Shown here: piece by piece, positions 37,609 to 46,508 of the stretch
Position numbering within the stretch: the first letter of the stretch is position 1
How the letters are laid out: each line of letters opens with the position of its first letter
Source: Fusobacterium sp.
GTDB taxonomy: Bacteria > Fusobacteriota > Fusobacteriia > Fusobacteriales > Fusobacteriaceae
Assembly: GCA_019416865.1 (NCBI GenBank)
Contig: DXWL01000002.1
Location: 41,576-105,575 of the forward strand
Length of the DNA: 64,000 nt
Direction: 5' to 3'
Position numbers and translations under genes: made by a program
The notes under the pieces: generated by a model
Seen by the model: the letters and a program-made list of their open reading frames with translations, nothing else
Database searches by the model: none
Told to the model about the DNA's origin: nothing

Positions 37609-38235
37609 CTACTGGAACAATGGATCTTCATCTATTGTTGTGAAGTCATTGTTTGATATATTTTTGTTTTCTGATGAAAGAACAGGAAGCTCAGGTGTTT
37701 CTATTTCATGGAAAGCAGTATCTGTTTTTGAAACAGCAGCTCTTATGCTCTCAAGTTTTTTTATAAGGCTTGAAGTATATTCAGTGAAAACAAATTTTGA
37801 TTCCTTTGCAATATCCTCTTTTTTTACTGCTACAGCTACATATGATTTGTTGTCGTCAACAAGAGCAATTTTTTCAGTAGCTTTTAAAAGAAGAGTTTCT
37901 GTTGTGTAGTTTCTCAAATCAGGCAGAGCAGCAGTATAAATCTTTTTGCTGTTTGAGTCTACATTTTCCATGTATCTGTTAAATATAGTAGTTACTTCGT
38001 TAGAAATTTTGCTTTTTAAATTTTCTCTGGCTTGAGTTCTTGCTTTTCCCTCAGCAATGAAAGAACCTGCTGTATCTATTTTTACAGCTCCCACAGCGTA
38101 TAATTCAGATTGTGAAACAGCTGCAGCTATTTTTTCTTGTGATACCATACTTATTCCCACAGGAGTAAGTGCTGAAGGAAGATTTGAACATCCTGCCATT
38201 ACAGCTGTAAAACATATAAGTAAAAATTTTTTCAT
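37609..38235 (-). CDS. LPP20-like lipoprotein
   Basis: 208-residue lipoprotein with signal peptide and lipobox VMAGC (Cys16). The middle part (about 45-150) resembles the LPP20/SIMPL-like lipoprotein domain: AEGKARTQARENLKSKISNEV, then a strand pattern ending VAVAVKKEDIAKES. The C-terminal 50 residues are acidic and probably disordered. RBS GGAGG precedes the ATG. It is adjacent to the MORN lipoprotein and likely cotranscribed; the function is unknown. Confidence 0.72.
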   Translation of the reverse strand: MKKFLLICFTAVMAGCSNLPSALTPVGISMVSQEKIAAAVSQSELYAVGAVKIDTAGSFIAEGKARTQARENLKSKISNEVTTIFNRYMENVDSNSKKIYTAALPDLRNYTTETLLLKATEKIALVDDNKSYVAVAVKKEDIAKESKFVFTEYTSSLIKKLESIRAAVSKTDTAFHEIETPELPVLSSENKNISNNDFTTIDEDPLFQ

Positions 38236-38255
38236 AATCAGATTACCTCCAAAGT

Positions 38256-39002
38256 TTAAAAATTATTATTGGGATATATTCCAAGATATTTGTGAGGAAC
38301 AGAAAAAATATTTTTAATGTCTTCTATATTATTCTGCTCATTAAAATTAATCTCAACAAAAATATATTTATTTGAAAACTCTTTCACATTATATGCAAGA
38401 TTATACAATCTATCCTGAATTTTAGCAAAATTATTTTTTTCTAAAAGAAATCCAGATTTTCCTGAAATGATTTCTGAATTTTCTTCCTTTCCGAAAAGAT
38501 AAAATGTTTTATTTTCATAATTACAGTAATTGATAATAAAAATATCCTCATATTTTTCAACTAAATTGGCAGAAGATACATCTAAATTAAATAGAGCGTA
38601 ATCTAAAGAGGGGTATTTTTCCATTATATCTTCAGCAGTTTTAAAAAAAGAATTCTCAGTGAATGATCCGAGAATATTTCTTAAAGCAGAAAGAGAATGA
38701 ATATCCTCGATCAGTCCTACATTAAAAATTTTCTCATAACTTCTGCATCCTGAAATTATCTCTGTGAAAATATTTTTTATTATATTTTTATCAAGATTTG
38801 GAAATTTTTCAGAAAGAGATTTGAAAATAAATTTCTCTCTTTCGGGTACATAAAAATTTTTTTTATGTTTTTTTATTTCTCCAACTCTTGTTACAAGATT
38901 TACTCTCTCTTCAATGAGAGAGGCAATCTTACTGTCGATGTTATTTATATCAACACGGATTTTTTTTAATTCATTATTAATTTTAATCACCCTATTTTTC
39001 AA
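38256..39002 (-). CDS. Chorismate mutase with degenerate PheA-like C-terminal half
   Basis: 248 residues. About residues 8-90 form an AroQ-type chorismate mutase helix bundle: KKIRVDINNIDSKIASLIEERV, GEIKKHK and PEREK carry the expected Arg, Lys and Glu positions. The rest is shorter than prephenate dehydratase, but the tail KYIFVEINFNEQN...HKYLGIYP has the ACT-domain pattern of PheA. It therefore looks like a shrunken P-protein that kept the mutase and ACT part and lost the dehydratase core. The start is uncertain: TTG 39002 and GTG 38990 are possible, and neither has a good RBS. Confidence 0.68.
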   Translation of the reverse strand: MKNRVIKINNELKKIRVDINNIDSKIASLIEERVNLVTRVGEIKKHKKNFYVPEREKFIFKSLSEKFPNLDKNIIKNIFTEIISGCRSYEKIFNVGLIEDIHSLSALRNILGSFTENSFFKTAEDIMEKYPSLDYALFNLDVSSANLVEKYEDIFIINYCNYENKTFYLFGKEENSEIISGKSGFLLEKNNFAKIQDRLYNLAYNVKEFSNKYIFVEINFNEQNNIEDIKNIFSVPHKYLGIYPNNNF

Positions 39003-39119
39003 AAAGTTTATATATTTATTTTATATTATTATGTAATGAAAAGCAATTTAATATTGAAATATAGTTAAAAATCCTATAAAATTAAGAGCAGTATAAAAAA
39101 AGGTTAAGGAGGGAGAAAA

Positions 39120-39998
39120 ATGAAGTTTTTTTCTCTAAAGAAAAAAAAGTATGCAACACTAACTTTAAAAGAGAATGAAGAACCACAAGTATTTATAGAA
39201 AAAGAAAAGAGCGGAATTACAGAAGAGGTATCTGAACTATGGGAGAAGTGTCCTGGATGTTCTGAGATAATAATAAAAAAGGATATTGGAAGAAATCTTC
39301 ATAAATGTCCTAACTGTGATTATTATTATAAAATGGGAGCAAGGGATAGAATAAAACTTCTGATTGACGGAGGATCTTTTGAAGAGATGGATGCAGATCT
39401 TACAAGTGAAGATTTTCTGCATTTTGAAGGATATGAGAAAAAACTTTTATCTGCTAAAGAAAAAACTGAACTGAACGAGGGAGTTGTTTCAGGAATAGGA
39501 AATATGGAAGGGATAAAAGTAAGTATAGCTGTAATGGACTTCAATTTCCTTGGAGGAAGTATGGGTTCTGTTGTGGGAGAAAAAATAACAAGAGCCATTG
39601 AAAGAGGTATAACAGAAAAAGTTCCTGTTATTATTGTATCAAGTTCAGGGGGAGCAAGAATGTATGAGGGGATAGTTTCTCTTATGCAAATGGCTAAAAC
39701 TTCTGCAGCTGTGGAAAGATTAAAAGCTTCAGGACAGCCTTTTATTTCAATACCAGTAAATCCTACAACTGGAGGAGTTACTGCTTCTTTTGCAATGCTT
39801 GGAGATATAATAATGTCAGAGCCTAATGCTCTTATTGGATTTGCAGGAAAAAGAGTTATAGAGGAAACAATCAAACAAAAACTTCCTAAAGAGTTTCAGA
39901 CAAGTGAATTTTTATTAAAACATGGAATGATTGATGTAATAGTGAAAAGAGAAGAGATGAAACAGACTATTGTAAAAATTCTGAGAAATATAATTTAG
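39120..39998 (+). CDS. accD: Acetyl-CoA carboxylase carboxyltransferase, beta subunit
   Basis: 292-residue beta subunit transferring CO2 from carboxybiotin to acetyl-CoA, the first step of fatty-acid synthesis. An N-terminal four-Cys zinc ribbon (CPGC ... CPNC, about residues 43-65) is followed by the crotonase-like core with SSGGARMYEG and NPTTGGVTASFAM. The AccD-type zinc finger separates it from propionyl-CoA or glutaconyl-CoA carboxyltransferases. RBS AGGAGG precedes the ATG. It is followed 18 bp later by accA. accB and accC are not in the window. Confidence 0.96.
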   Translation: MKFFSLKKKKYATLTLKENEEPQVFIEKEKSGITEEVSELWEKCPGCSEIIIKKDIGRNLHKCPNCDYYYKMGARDRIKLLIDGGSFEEMDADLTSEDFLHFEGYEKKLLSAKEKTELNEGVVSGIGNMEGIKVSIAVMDFNFLGGSMGSVVGEKITRAIERGITEKVPVIIVSSSGGARMYEGIVSLMQMAKTSAAVERLKASGQPFISIPVNPTTGGVTASFAMLGDIIMSEPNALIGFAGKRVIEETIKQKLPKEFQTSEFLLKHGMIDVIVKREEMKQTIVKILRNII

Positions 39999-40016
39999 TC
40001 TGATAGGAGGATTATT

Positions 40017-40961
40017 GTGAGATACGAAAAAGAACTTTTAGAATTAGAAAATAGAATACATGAGCTTGAAACTTTTGCTGCCGAAAAAGAGGTAGACTTA
40101 ACAAAAGAGATAGATAAATTAAGAATGCTTCATGCTGCAAAAGCTAAAGAGGCATATTCAAAACTTACTGATTGGGACAAAGTGTCAATTGCCAGACATC
40201 CTGAAAGACCTTATACTTTAGATTATATCAATGAGATTACAACAGATTTTGTAGAGCTTCATGGGGATAGACTTTTTGGAGATGATGAGGCTGTAGTTGG
40301 AGGACTTTGCAGAATAGATAATAAAAAATTTATGGTTATAGGAATTCAAAAGGGAAGAACTGTAAATGAAAAAATCAAAAGAAATTTTGGAATGTCAAGT
40401 CCAGAAGGATACAGAAAAGCTTTAAGACTTATGAAAATGGCAGAAAAATTTAGAATACCTGTTCTTACTCTTATAGACACAGCTGGAGCATATCCAGGTC
40501 TTGAAGCAGAAGAAAGAGGACAAGGAGAAGCAATAGCTAGAAATCTTATGGAAATGTCAGGCCTTAAAACTCCTATAATTGCTGTTATAATTGGAGAAGG
40601 AGGAAGTGGAGGAGCTTTGGCTCTTGGTGTAGCAGACAAAGTATTTATGATGGAACACTCTGTATATTCTGTCATCTCTCCTGAAGGATGTGCAGCAATT
40701 CTATTTAAAGATGGAAGCCTTGCAGAAAAAGCAGCTTCAAATCTTAAAATTTCAGCACAAAACCTTAAGAAATTAGGTGTTATAGATGGAATAATACCAG
40801 AGCCTTTCGGAGGAGCACACAAAGATCCGAAATGTGCAGAAATTAACCTTAAAAAAGAAGTTTTATTATCAATTTCTGAATTAGAAAAAATAAACATAGA
40901 TACTTTATTGGAAAATAGATATAATAAATTTAGAAAAATAGGTTTTTTTATAGGAAAATAG
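40017..40961 (+). CDS. accA: Acetyl-CoA carboxylase carboxyltransferase, alpha subunit
   Basis: 314-residue partner of AccD in the heterotetrameric carboxyltransferase. A helical N-terminus (about 1-55) precedes the crotonase fold with HPERPYTLDYI, LHGDRLFGDD, TLIDTAGAYPG and GEGGSGGALAL, all conserved in AccA. Translation starts at GTG with AGGAGG upstream, which is in keeping with the domain start. A terminator hairpin lies at 41007. It needs biotin loaded on AccB, which the bio cluster in this window would help supply. Confidence 0.96.
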   Translation: MRYEKELLELENRIHELETFAAEKEVDLTKEIDKLRMLHAAKAKEAYSKLTDWDKVSIARHPERPYTLDYINEITTDFVELHGDRLFGDDEAVVGGLCRIDNKKFMVIGIQKGRTVNEKIKRNFGMSSPEGYRKALRLMKMAEKFRIPVLTLIDTAGAYPGLEAEERGQGEAIARNLMEMSGLKTPIIAVIIGEGGSGGALALGVADKVFMMEHSVYSVISPEGCAAILFKDGSLAEKAASNLKISAQNLKKLGVIDGIIPEPFGGAHKDPKCAEINLKKEVLLSISELEKINIDTLLENRYNKFRKIGFFIGK

Positions 40962-41006
40962 GTTAGTGATATTGACGGAACAATCATCTTTTCTGAAAAT
41001 ATTACG

Positions 41007-41040
41007 GCAGAATTAAGTGTTTTTATATTTCTGCTTTTTA
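41007..41040 (+). terminator. Terminator after accA
   Basis: GCAGAA/TTCTGC stem with a 16-base loop that can pair partly, followed by five T. Confidence 0.6.
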
Positions 41041-41105
41041 GTGTTATTAAATTATAAGATAAAAAATTTAAATTTGTAAATTTTTTCAGGAGGGTAAAAA
41101 AAAGC

Positions 41106-42071
41106 ATGAAAAGAATAGCTATTTTAACAAGTGGTGGAGATGCACCTGGAATGAACGCAGCTATTAGAGCAGCAGCTAAAATGGCGCAATACAAGGGAAT
41201 GGAAGTTTATGGTATCAGAAGAGGATATCATGGAATGTTAAGAGATGAAATATTCCCAATAGACGGACGTTTCATATCAGGGATTATTGATAGAGGAGGA
41301 ACAGCTCTTTTAACAGCAAGATGTCCTGAATTTAAAGATCCTAAATTTAGAGCTATTGCAGCAGAAAACTTAAAAAGAAGAGGAATTGAAGGTGTAATTG
41401 TAATAGGTGGAGATGGTTCTTACAGAGGAGCAGATCTTTTATCTAAAGAACACGGAATAAAAGTTGTAGGAATTCCTGGAACAATAGACAATGATATCAT
41501 AGGAACAGATTTTACTATAGGATTTGATACTTGTCTTAATACAATACTTGACGCTATATCAAAATTAAGAGATACAGCAACTTCTCATGAAAGAACAATA
41601 CTTGTTGAAGTAATGGGAAGAAGAGCAGGAGATTTAGCTGTTCATGCTTGTCTTGCAGGAGGAGGGGACGGAATACTTATTCCTGAACTTGATAATCCAA
41701 TTGAAATGCTTGCATACCAAATTCAAGAAAGAAGAAAAACTGGAAGACTTCACGATATCGTTTTAGTAGCTGAAGGTGTTGGACACTTAAATCAAATAGA
41801 AGAAGAATTAAAGAAAAGAGTTTCTACTGAAGTAAGAAGTGTCGTTCTTGGGCATATTCAAAGAGGAGGAACTCCTAGTGGAAGAGATAGAGTCCTTGCA
41901 ACTAGACTGGCAGTAAAAGCTGTTGAAGTTTTAGAAAATGGAGATGGAGGAGTAATGATTGGTGTAGAAGACGGAAAAGTTGTTACTCATGAAATCTCTT
42001 ATGCATGGGAAGGGGAAAAGAAAACAGATGTACTTGATTTATATCGTTTAGCTGATATATTCTCAAGATAA
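41106..42071 (+). CDS. pfkA: ATP-dependent 6-phosphofructokinase
   Basis: 321-residue glycolytic enzyme phosphorylating fructose 6-phosphate. The ATP site has TSGGDAPGMNAAIR at residues 8-21, and GGDGSYRGA near 101 (Gly at the position that marks ATP rather than PPi use). The catalytic PGTIDNDI is near 123, and MGRRAGDLA near 168. Length matches the short bacterial PfkA. RBS AGGAGG lies about 12 bases before the ATG, a little far. A strong terminator follows. Confidence 0.97.
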   Translation: MKRIAILTSGGDAPGMNAAIRAAAKMAQYKGMEVYGIRRGYHGMLRDEIFPIDGRFISGIIDRGGTALLTARCPEFKDPKFRAIAAENLKRRGIEGVIVIGGDGSYRGADLLSKEHGIKVVGIPGTIDNDIIGTDFTIGFDTCLNTILDAISKLRDTATSHERTILVEVMGRRAGDLAVHACLAGGGDGILIPELDNPIEMLAYQIQERRKTGRLHDIVLVAEGVGHLNQIEEELKKRVSTEVRSVVLGHIQRGGTPSGRDRVLATRLAVKAVEVLENGDGGVMIGVEDGKVVTHEISYAWEGEKKTDVLDLYRLADIFSR

Positions 42072-42094
42072 TAAAATAATTTATAAAAAATAGA

Positions 42095-42126
42095 AACAGC
42101 ATGGTGAAAATCATGCTGTTTTATTA
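42095..42126 (+). terminator. Terminator after pfkA
   Basis: Perfect 9-bp stem AACAGCATG/CATGCTGTT with an 8-base loop and a T-rich tail. Confidence 0.88.
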
Positions 42127-42162
42127 TATAATGTAGAGAGAACTAAAAAGGAGGATGATAAT

Positions 42163-42708
42163 ATGGATTTTAAAGAATTACAATTAAAGCGTGAGAGCTG
42201 CAGAGTATACAGTGATAAGCCTGTTTCAAGGGAGATTTTGACAAATCTTGTAGAGGTAGCAAGATTTTCACCAAGTGGATGTAACTCACAGCCTTGGCAT
42301 TTTATAATAGTTGATGAAGATGAAAGTCGTGAAAAAGTAGTTGAAGCTTTTGATGATAACGGACTTACAGGATGTCCTTGGGGAGATAAAGTTCCTGCAT
42401 TTATTATAATTTGTGAAGAAAAGGCACAGCTAAAACCAGGAGTAGCTGAACACTATGGTTCACAACATTTTGCACAGATGGATATAGGAATGGCTGCAAT
42501 GGCTCTTTGCTATGAAGCTTCCACAAAAGGATTAGGAACTTGTATGATAGGAACTATGAATCAAGAAAAATTGAAAAAGTCTTTTGGTATCCCTGAAGAT
42601 AAAGTTGTAAGACTTATTATAACTGTTGGATATCCTGCTCAAGAAACAGAGCCTCGTAAAAAATCTCGTAAAGAACTTAATGAGATATTAAGTTATAATC
42701 GTTGGTAA
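42163..42708 (+). CDS. Nitroreductase-family FMN oxidoreductase
   Basis: 181-residue flavoprotein of the nitroreductase fold. The N-terminal motif LKRESCRVYSDKPVSRE binds the FMN phosphate, FSPSGCNSQPWHF follows near 37, and GLGTCMIG near 128. A short C-terminus with GYPAQETEPRKKSR is typical. It would act as a dimer reducing quinones, nitro compounds or similar with NAD(P)H. RBS AAGGAGG precedes the ATG. It stands alone between two terminators; the substrate is unknown. Confidence 0.9.
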   Translation: MDFKELQLKRESCRVYSDKPVSREILTNLVEVARFSPSGCNSQPWHFIIVDEDESREKVVEAFDDNGLTGCPWGDKVPAFIIICEEKAQLKPGVAEHYGSQHFAQMDIGMAAMALCYEASTKGLGTCMIGTMNQEKLKKSFGIPEDKVVRLIITVGYPAQETEPRKKSRKELNEILSYNRW

Positions 42709-42717
42709 TAAACTAAG

Positions 42718-42751
42718 ACTGTTGTATTGTAAAAGATACAGCAGTTTTTTA
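42718..42751 (+). terminator. Terminator after the nitroreductase gene
   Basis: 10-bp stem ACTGTTGTAT/ATACAGCAGT (one G-T pair) followed by six T. Confidence 0.72.
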
Positions 42752-42957
42752 ATTTAAAAATAAAAAATTTAAAAAATTGAATACAGTACCGAACAAAGTT
42801 TGAAAAATTAAAGCTTGAAAAAATAAGAAATTAGAAAAAAACAATATACTTGATTAGGAACAAATAAATGTTTTAATTGTTATCTACCCAATATTTCTGA
42901 TAAGTGATATCATTAACACATACAAAATAAAAGAGCAGAAAATGGGAGATGATAATT

Positions 42958-43896
42958 ATGGAACTTAAAAAATTAGGAGTTATATTATTGGGAGCTTTAA
43001 TGCTTACAGGATGCGGACAACCTAAAGAGGAAAAAATAGATATAGGTATTACACAGATAATAGAACATGCAGCACTCGATGCAACAGTAGAAGGATTTAG
43101 ACAGGCTCTTATAGATAAAGGATATGGAGAAAATAAAGTTAATATAGAATATCAAAATGCTCAAGGGGATTTTGGAACAGCCCAAACAATAGCAACATCA
43201 TATGCACAGGCTGGAAAAGATTTGGTACTTGCAGTTTCTACACCATCAGCACAGGCAATGTATAATGCTTCAAAAGAGATACCAATTTTAATAACAGCAG
43301 TTACTGACCCAGTGTCAGTAGGACTTACAGGAGAAAATATTACAGGAACAAGCGATATGGCACCTGTTAATAAACAAGTAGATCTTATAAACACTCTTCT
43401 TCCTGAAACAAAAACAATAGGAGTTGTGTACAATACAAGTGAAGAAAACTCACTTGTTCTTGTGGAAAAATTAAAAGAGGAAAGTAAAAGATATGGATAT
43501 ACAGTAGTAGAAAAAGGAATTACAAATATTAATGAGGTAGGACCTGCATTAGATGTAATTTTAAAAGAGGTAGATGTTTTATACACACCAACAGATAACT
43601 TGATTGTTGCTTCAACACCAATTGTCCTTGAAAAAGCAAATACAGCAGAAGTTCCTGTAATAGGATGTATTGATGATCAGATAAAACAAGGAGCACTTGC
43701 AACAGAAACAATAGATTACAAACAACTGGGATATCAAACAGGTGAGATCGCAGTGAAAATATTAGAGGGAGCAAAACCAAAAGATATACCTGTACAAACA
43801 TTAGAAAATACAAAACTTATGATAAATAAGGCAGCTGTTGAAAGATTAAATATAACAGTGCCTGAAACATTAAAAGAAAGAGCAGAAGTTATTTAG
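42958..43896 (+). CDS. ABC importer substrate-binding lipoprotein, TrpX-like
   Basis: 312-residue binding protein with a lipoprotein signal (LMLTGC lipobox, about Cys18). The mature part belongs to the ABC_sub_bind family (GITQIIEHAALDATVEGF, AVSTPSAQAMYN, TAVTDPVSVGL), the group containing the tryptophan/aromatic amino-acid binding protein TrpX. ATG 42958 lies 9 bases after GGGAG, so I prefer it to ATG 42949. It is followed closely by the permease and ATPase genes. Substrate assignment to Trp or Tyr is by family only. Confidence 0.88.
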   Translation: MELKKLGVILLGALMLTGCGQPKEEKIDIGITQIIEHAALDATVEGFRQALIDKGYGENKVNIEYQNAQGDFGTAQTIATSYAQAGKDLVLAVSTPSAQAMYNASKEIPILITAVTDPVSVGLTGENITGTSDMAPVNKQVDLINTLLPETKTIGVVYNTSEENSLVLVEKLKEESKRYGYTVVEKGITNINEVGPALDVILKEVDVLYTPTDNLIVASTPIVLEKANTAEVPVIGCIDDQIKQGALATETIDYKQLGYQTGEIAVKILEGAKPKDIPVQTLENTKLMINKAAVERLNITVPETLKERAEVI

Positions 43897-43912
43897 CAGA
43901 GGGGGAATTACA

Positions 43913-44758
43913 ATGTTACTGGGAACTATGGAACAGAGTTTAATATTTGCCATAATGGTTATGGGAGTTTATATATCATTCAGGATACTTGATTTTCCTG
44001 ATATGACAGTAGACGGGAGTTTTCCCATGGGGGCAGCCATAGTTGCCAGCTGTCTGGTAAAAGGAATAAATCCTGTTCTTGCTCTTGCTCTTGCCTGTAT
44101 AGGAGGAGCAGCAGCAGGATTTATTACAGGATATATTCATGTAAAATTTAAAATTGCAAATATCTTGGCAGGAATAATAGTTATGACAGGACTTTACAGT
44201 ATAAATATAAAAATTATGGGAAGATCAAACTTATCTCTTTTTAAAGAACAACATCTTTTCACAATGGGAATAAAACCTATCATAATAATTCTTTTGGCAG
44301 TAGCAATATGTAAAATATGTTTAGATTTTCTTTTAAAAACAAAATTTGGTTTTGTTTTAAAAGCACTTGGTGATAATGAAACTTTGGTAACATCTCTTGG
44401 AGTAAATAAAGACAGATTAAAAATATATGGGCTTATGATATCAAATGCAATAGTAACTCTTGCAGGAGGCTTATATGCACAGTATCAAGGATTTGCCGAT
44501 GTGGGAATGGGAACAGGAATAATTGTTACAGGACTTGCTTCTATAATAATAGGAGAATCAATAATAAGAAATAAAAGAATGTTTGCTATGACAACAACAG
44601 TAATAATAGGAACTATAATTTATAGAGCTATTATTACAGCAGCACTTAAAATAGGATTTAATGCAAGTGATTTGAAACTTATCACATCAGTGATAGTTGT
44701 GGGAATATTAGCTGTAAAAAACAGCAACTTTATAAAATTAAGAAAAGGAGTGAAATAA
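43913..44758 (+). CDS. ABC importer permease, TrpY-like
   Basis: 281-residue inner-membrane permease with about 8-9 helices, of the BPD_transp_2 family. SFRILDFPDMTVDGSFPMGA near residue 24, GFITGYIHVKFKIANILAG near 78, and GLYAQYQGFADVGMGTGI near 193 are conserved in this branch. It begins 16 bp after the binding-protein gene with GGGGG upstream, and the ATPase gene begins 1 base after its stop. No cytoplasmic ATP-binding part is present, as expected. Confidence 0.92.
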   Translation: MLLGTMEQSLIFAIMVMGVYISFRILDFPDMTVDGSFPMGAAIVASCLVKGINPVLALALACIGGAAAGFITGYIHVKFKIANILAGIIVMTGLYSINIKIMGRSNLSLFKEQHLFTMGIKPIIIILLAVAICKICLDFLLKTKFGFVLKALGDNETLVTSLGVNKDRLKIYGLMISNAIVTLAGGLYAQYQGFADVGMGTGIIVTGLASIIIGESIIRNKRMFAMTTTVIIGTIIYRAIITAALKIGFNASDLKLITSVIVVGILAVKNSNFIKLRKGVK

Positions 44759-44759
44759 A

Positions 44760-45551
44760 ATGCTTAGCTTAAACTGTATCGGAAAAACTTTTTTATCAGA
44801 ACTTGGAAGTAAAAAAGAGGTATTTAAAAATTTAAATCTACAAGTAAATACAGGAGAATTTGTTACAGTTATAGGAAGCAATGGAGCAGGAAAATCTACT
44901 CTTCTTAATCTTGTAATGGGAAGCATCACTCCTGATAAAGGACAAATCTGTCTTGAGGATAAGGATATAACAAAAATAGAACTTTATAAGAAAAATAGTT
45001 TTATTTCAAAAGTTTATCAAGATCCATCAATGGGAACAGCTCCATCTATGACTGTATTTGAAAATCTTTCTATGGCAGATAATAAAGGAAAAAGTTTTAA
45101 TTTTACAATGGGACTTAACAAAAAAAGAAGAGAATATTACAGATCTCTTTTAAAAGAATTGGGGCTTGGAATAGAGGAGCAGATGGATACAGAAGTTGGG
45201 CTTCTTTCAGGGGGGCAAAGACAATGTCTTGCACTTCTTATGGTAACTCTTAATAAACCAAAACTTCTTCTTTTAGATGAACATACAGCAGCTCTTGACC
45301 CTAAGACATCAAAAATAATTATGGATAAAACAGATGAGATTGTAAGAAAAAATAATATTACAACACTTATGATAACTCATAATCTTCAAGATGCAATCAC
45401 TTATGGGGACAGAATTATAATGCTTCATAATGGAAATATTGTTTTAAATCTTTCAGGAGAAGAGAAGAAAAATCTTACTCCAGAAAAACTTTTAGAAAAA
45501 TTCCAAAGTGTCAAAGGAAATATTAATGATAAAGATATATTTACTGCTTAA
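44760..45551 (+). CDS. ABC importer ATP-binding protein, TrpZ-like
   Basis: 263-residue ATPase powering the importer. Walker A is GSNGAGKST near 40-48, the Q-loop is VYQDPSMG, the ABC signature LLSGGQRQ is near 148, and Walker B LLLLDEHTAAL is near 172. The switch His is in MITHNLQDA near 205. RBS AAGGAG lies in the end of the permease gene. It completes a three-gene operon (binding protein, permease, ATPase). Confidence 0.95.
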   Translation: MLSLNCIGKTFLSELGSKKEVFKNLNLQVNTGEFVTVIGSNGAGKSTLLNLVMGSITPDKGQICLEDKDITKIELYKKNSFISKVYQDPSMGTAPSMTVFENLSMADNKGKSFNFTMGLNKKRREYYRSLLKELGLGIEEQMDTEVGLLSGGQRQCLALLMVTLNKPKLLLLDEHTAALDPKTSKIIMDKTDEIVRKNNITTLMITHNLQDAITYGDRIIMLHNGNIVLNLSGEEKKNLTPEKLLEKFQSVKGNINDKDIFTA

Positions 45552-45585
45552 ATTTTTAGATATTAATAAATACAGGAATATATGT

Positions 45586-45614
45586 TATAATACCCAAAAG
45601 GCTTTTGGGAGGGG
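45586..45614 (+). promoter_or_regulatory. -10 box with adjoining palindrome before the WYL gene
   Basis: TATAAT (45586-45591) is followed 1 base later by the 17-base palindrome CCCAAAAGGCTTTTGGG (45593-45609). The palindrome spans the likely transcription start and its right arm overlaps the Shine-Dalgarno GGGAGGGG (45607-45614). It could be a repressor site or an RNA hairpin that hides the ribosome site. Confidence 0.6.
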
Positions 45615-45620
45615 CAGACA

Positions 45621-46460
45621 GTGAAGAAGATAAGAGTAACAGTTCCAGAAGACATTTGGCGTATGATGAAAAATGATATAGAGGAATTTGGAATAAATAA
45701 CAATAAGTTATGTAATTATATATTGGAAAAACTGAAATATAAAAAAGAGATTGATGTGGAAAAAGATTTGGAAAGTCAGGGGCGTCCTGTAAAAAAAATT
45801 ATACAGTTTGACCTTAACGTTTCTAATAAAGAGATATATTATGATGTACTTCGTGATAACGGAGTAGATGTAGAAGCAGAATTTTTCAGAGAACTTTTTG
45901 AAAGATATTGTTCAAAGTTTAAATATATCAGAGAACTTTTTGTTTTTCAGGATACAGTAAAACAAATTTTAGAAGCTACAAAAGAAAGAAAAAAATTAAA
46001 GCTTAAATATGGAAATAAGCTTACTACAGTTGAACCTTATTTTATAAAAAGGGATGAACAGGGAGATGAAAATTTTCTTTTCTGTTATTGTGAAACTGAG
46101 AAAAAATATCATAACTATAAGCTTAAAGATTTAGAGGTTGTTTCAATTCTTGAGGACAAGATAAAGGGTAAGGATAAAAAATATATTGAGAGTGTGAGAA
46201 AAAATTTCGATCCTTTTTTAGGAAATGGCAATTTTGTAAAAGTAAGGCTTACAGAAGAGGGAATGAAAATGTTTAAGGGGCTTACAAACTATCGTCCTAA
46301 GCTTATTGAAAAAGATGATGACATTTATATTTTTGAAACTTCCAATGAAAATGCAAAACTTTATTTCAGACAATTTTCAAAGGAGGCTGTGATTTTAGAG
46401 CCAAAAGAGCTTCGTGAAGAGATGAAAAAAGATTTTCTTGAAGCTTTATCAAACTATTAA
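45621..46460 (+). CDS. WYL-domain transcriptional regulator
   Basis: 279-residue protein. The first 45 residues (KKIRVTVPEDIWRMMKNDIE...CNYILEKLKY) look like a ribbon-helix-helix DNA-binding segment; a WYL ligand-binding domain follows at about 120-210 (KLKLKYGNKLTTVEPYFIKRD). The C-terminal extension is of WCX type. Translation starts at GTG, 6 bases after GGGAGGGG. It has its own promoter with a palindrome at the start site, suggesting autoregulation. The target genes are unknown. Confidence 0.78.
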   Translation: MKKIRVTVPEDIWRMMKNDIEEFGINNNKLCNYILEKLKYKKEIDVEKDLESQGRPVKKIIQFDLNVSNKEIYYDVLRDNGVDVEAEFFRELFERYCSKFKYIRELFVFQDTVKQILEATKERKKLKLKYGNKLTTVEPYFIKRDEQGDENFLFCYCETEKKYHNYKLKDLEVVSILEDKIKGKDKKYIESVRKNFDPFLGNGNFVKVRLTEEGMKMFKGLTNYRPKLIEKDDDIYIFETSNENAKLYFRQFSKEAVILEPKELREEMKKDFLEALSNY

Positions 46461-46473
46461 AAAATCAGATTAT

Positions 46474-46499
46474 AAAAGGGAGCGGTTGCTCCCTTTTTG
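46474..46499. terminator. Bidirectional terminator between WYL and der genes
   Basis: Stem AAAGGGAGC/GCTCCCTTT with a 4-base loop, A-rich on the left and T-rich on the right. It serves both converging genes. Confidence 0.88.
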
Positions 46500-46508
46500 T
46501 ATTTAATA

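Noticed and set aside
40346..41194. Long open frame on the minus strand opposite accA and the pfkA start
   Set aside because: It has no ribosome-binding site, its protein sequence is low-complexity and unlike any family, and it lies fully opposite well-conserved genes. Such antisense frames recur here (39326-39874, 13728-14219, 18285-18971) as a by-product of codon bias.
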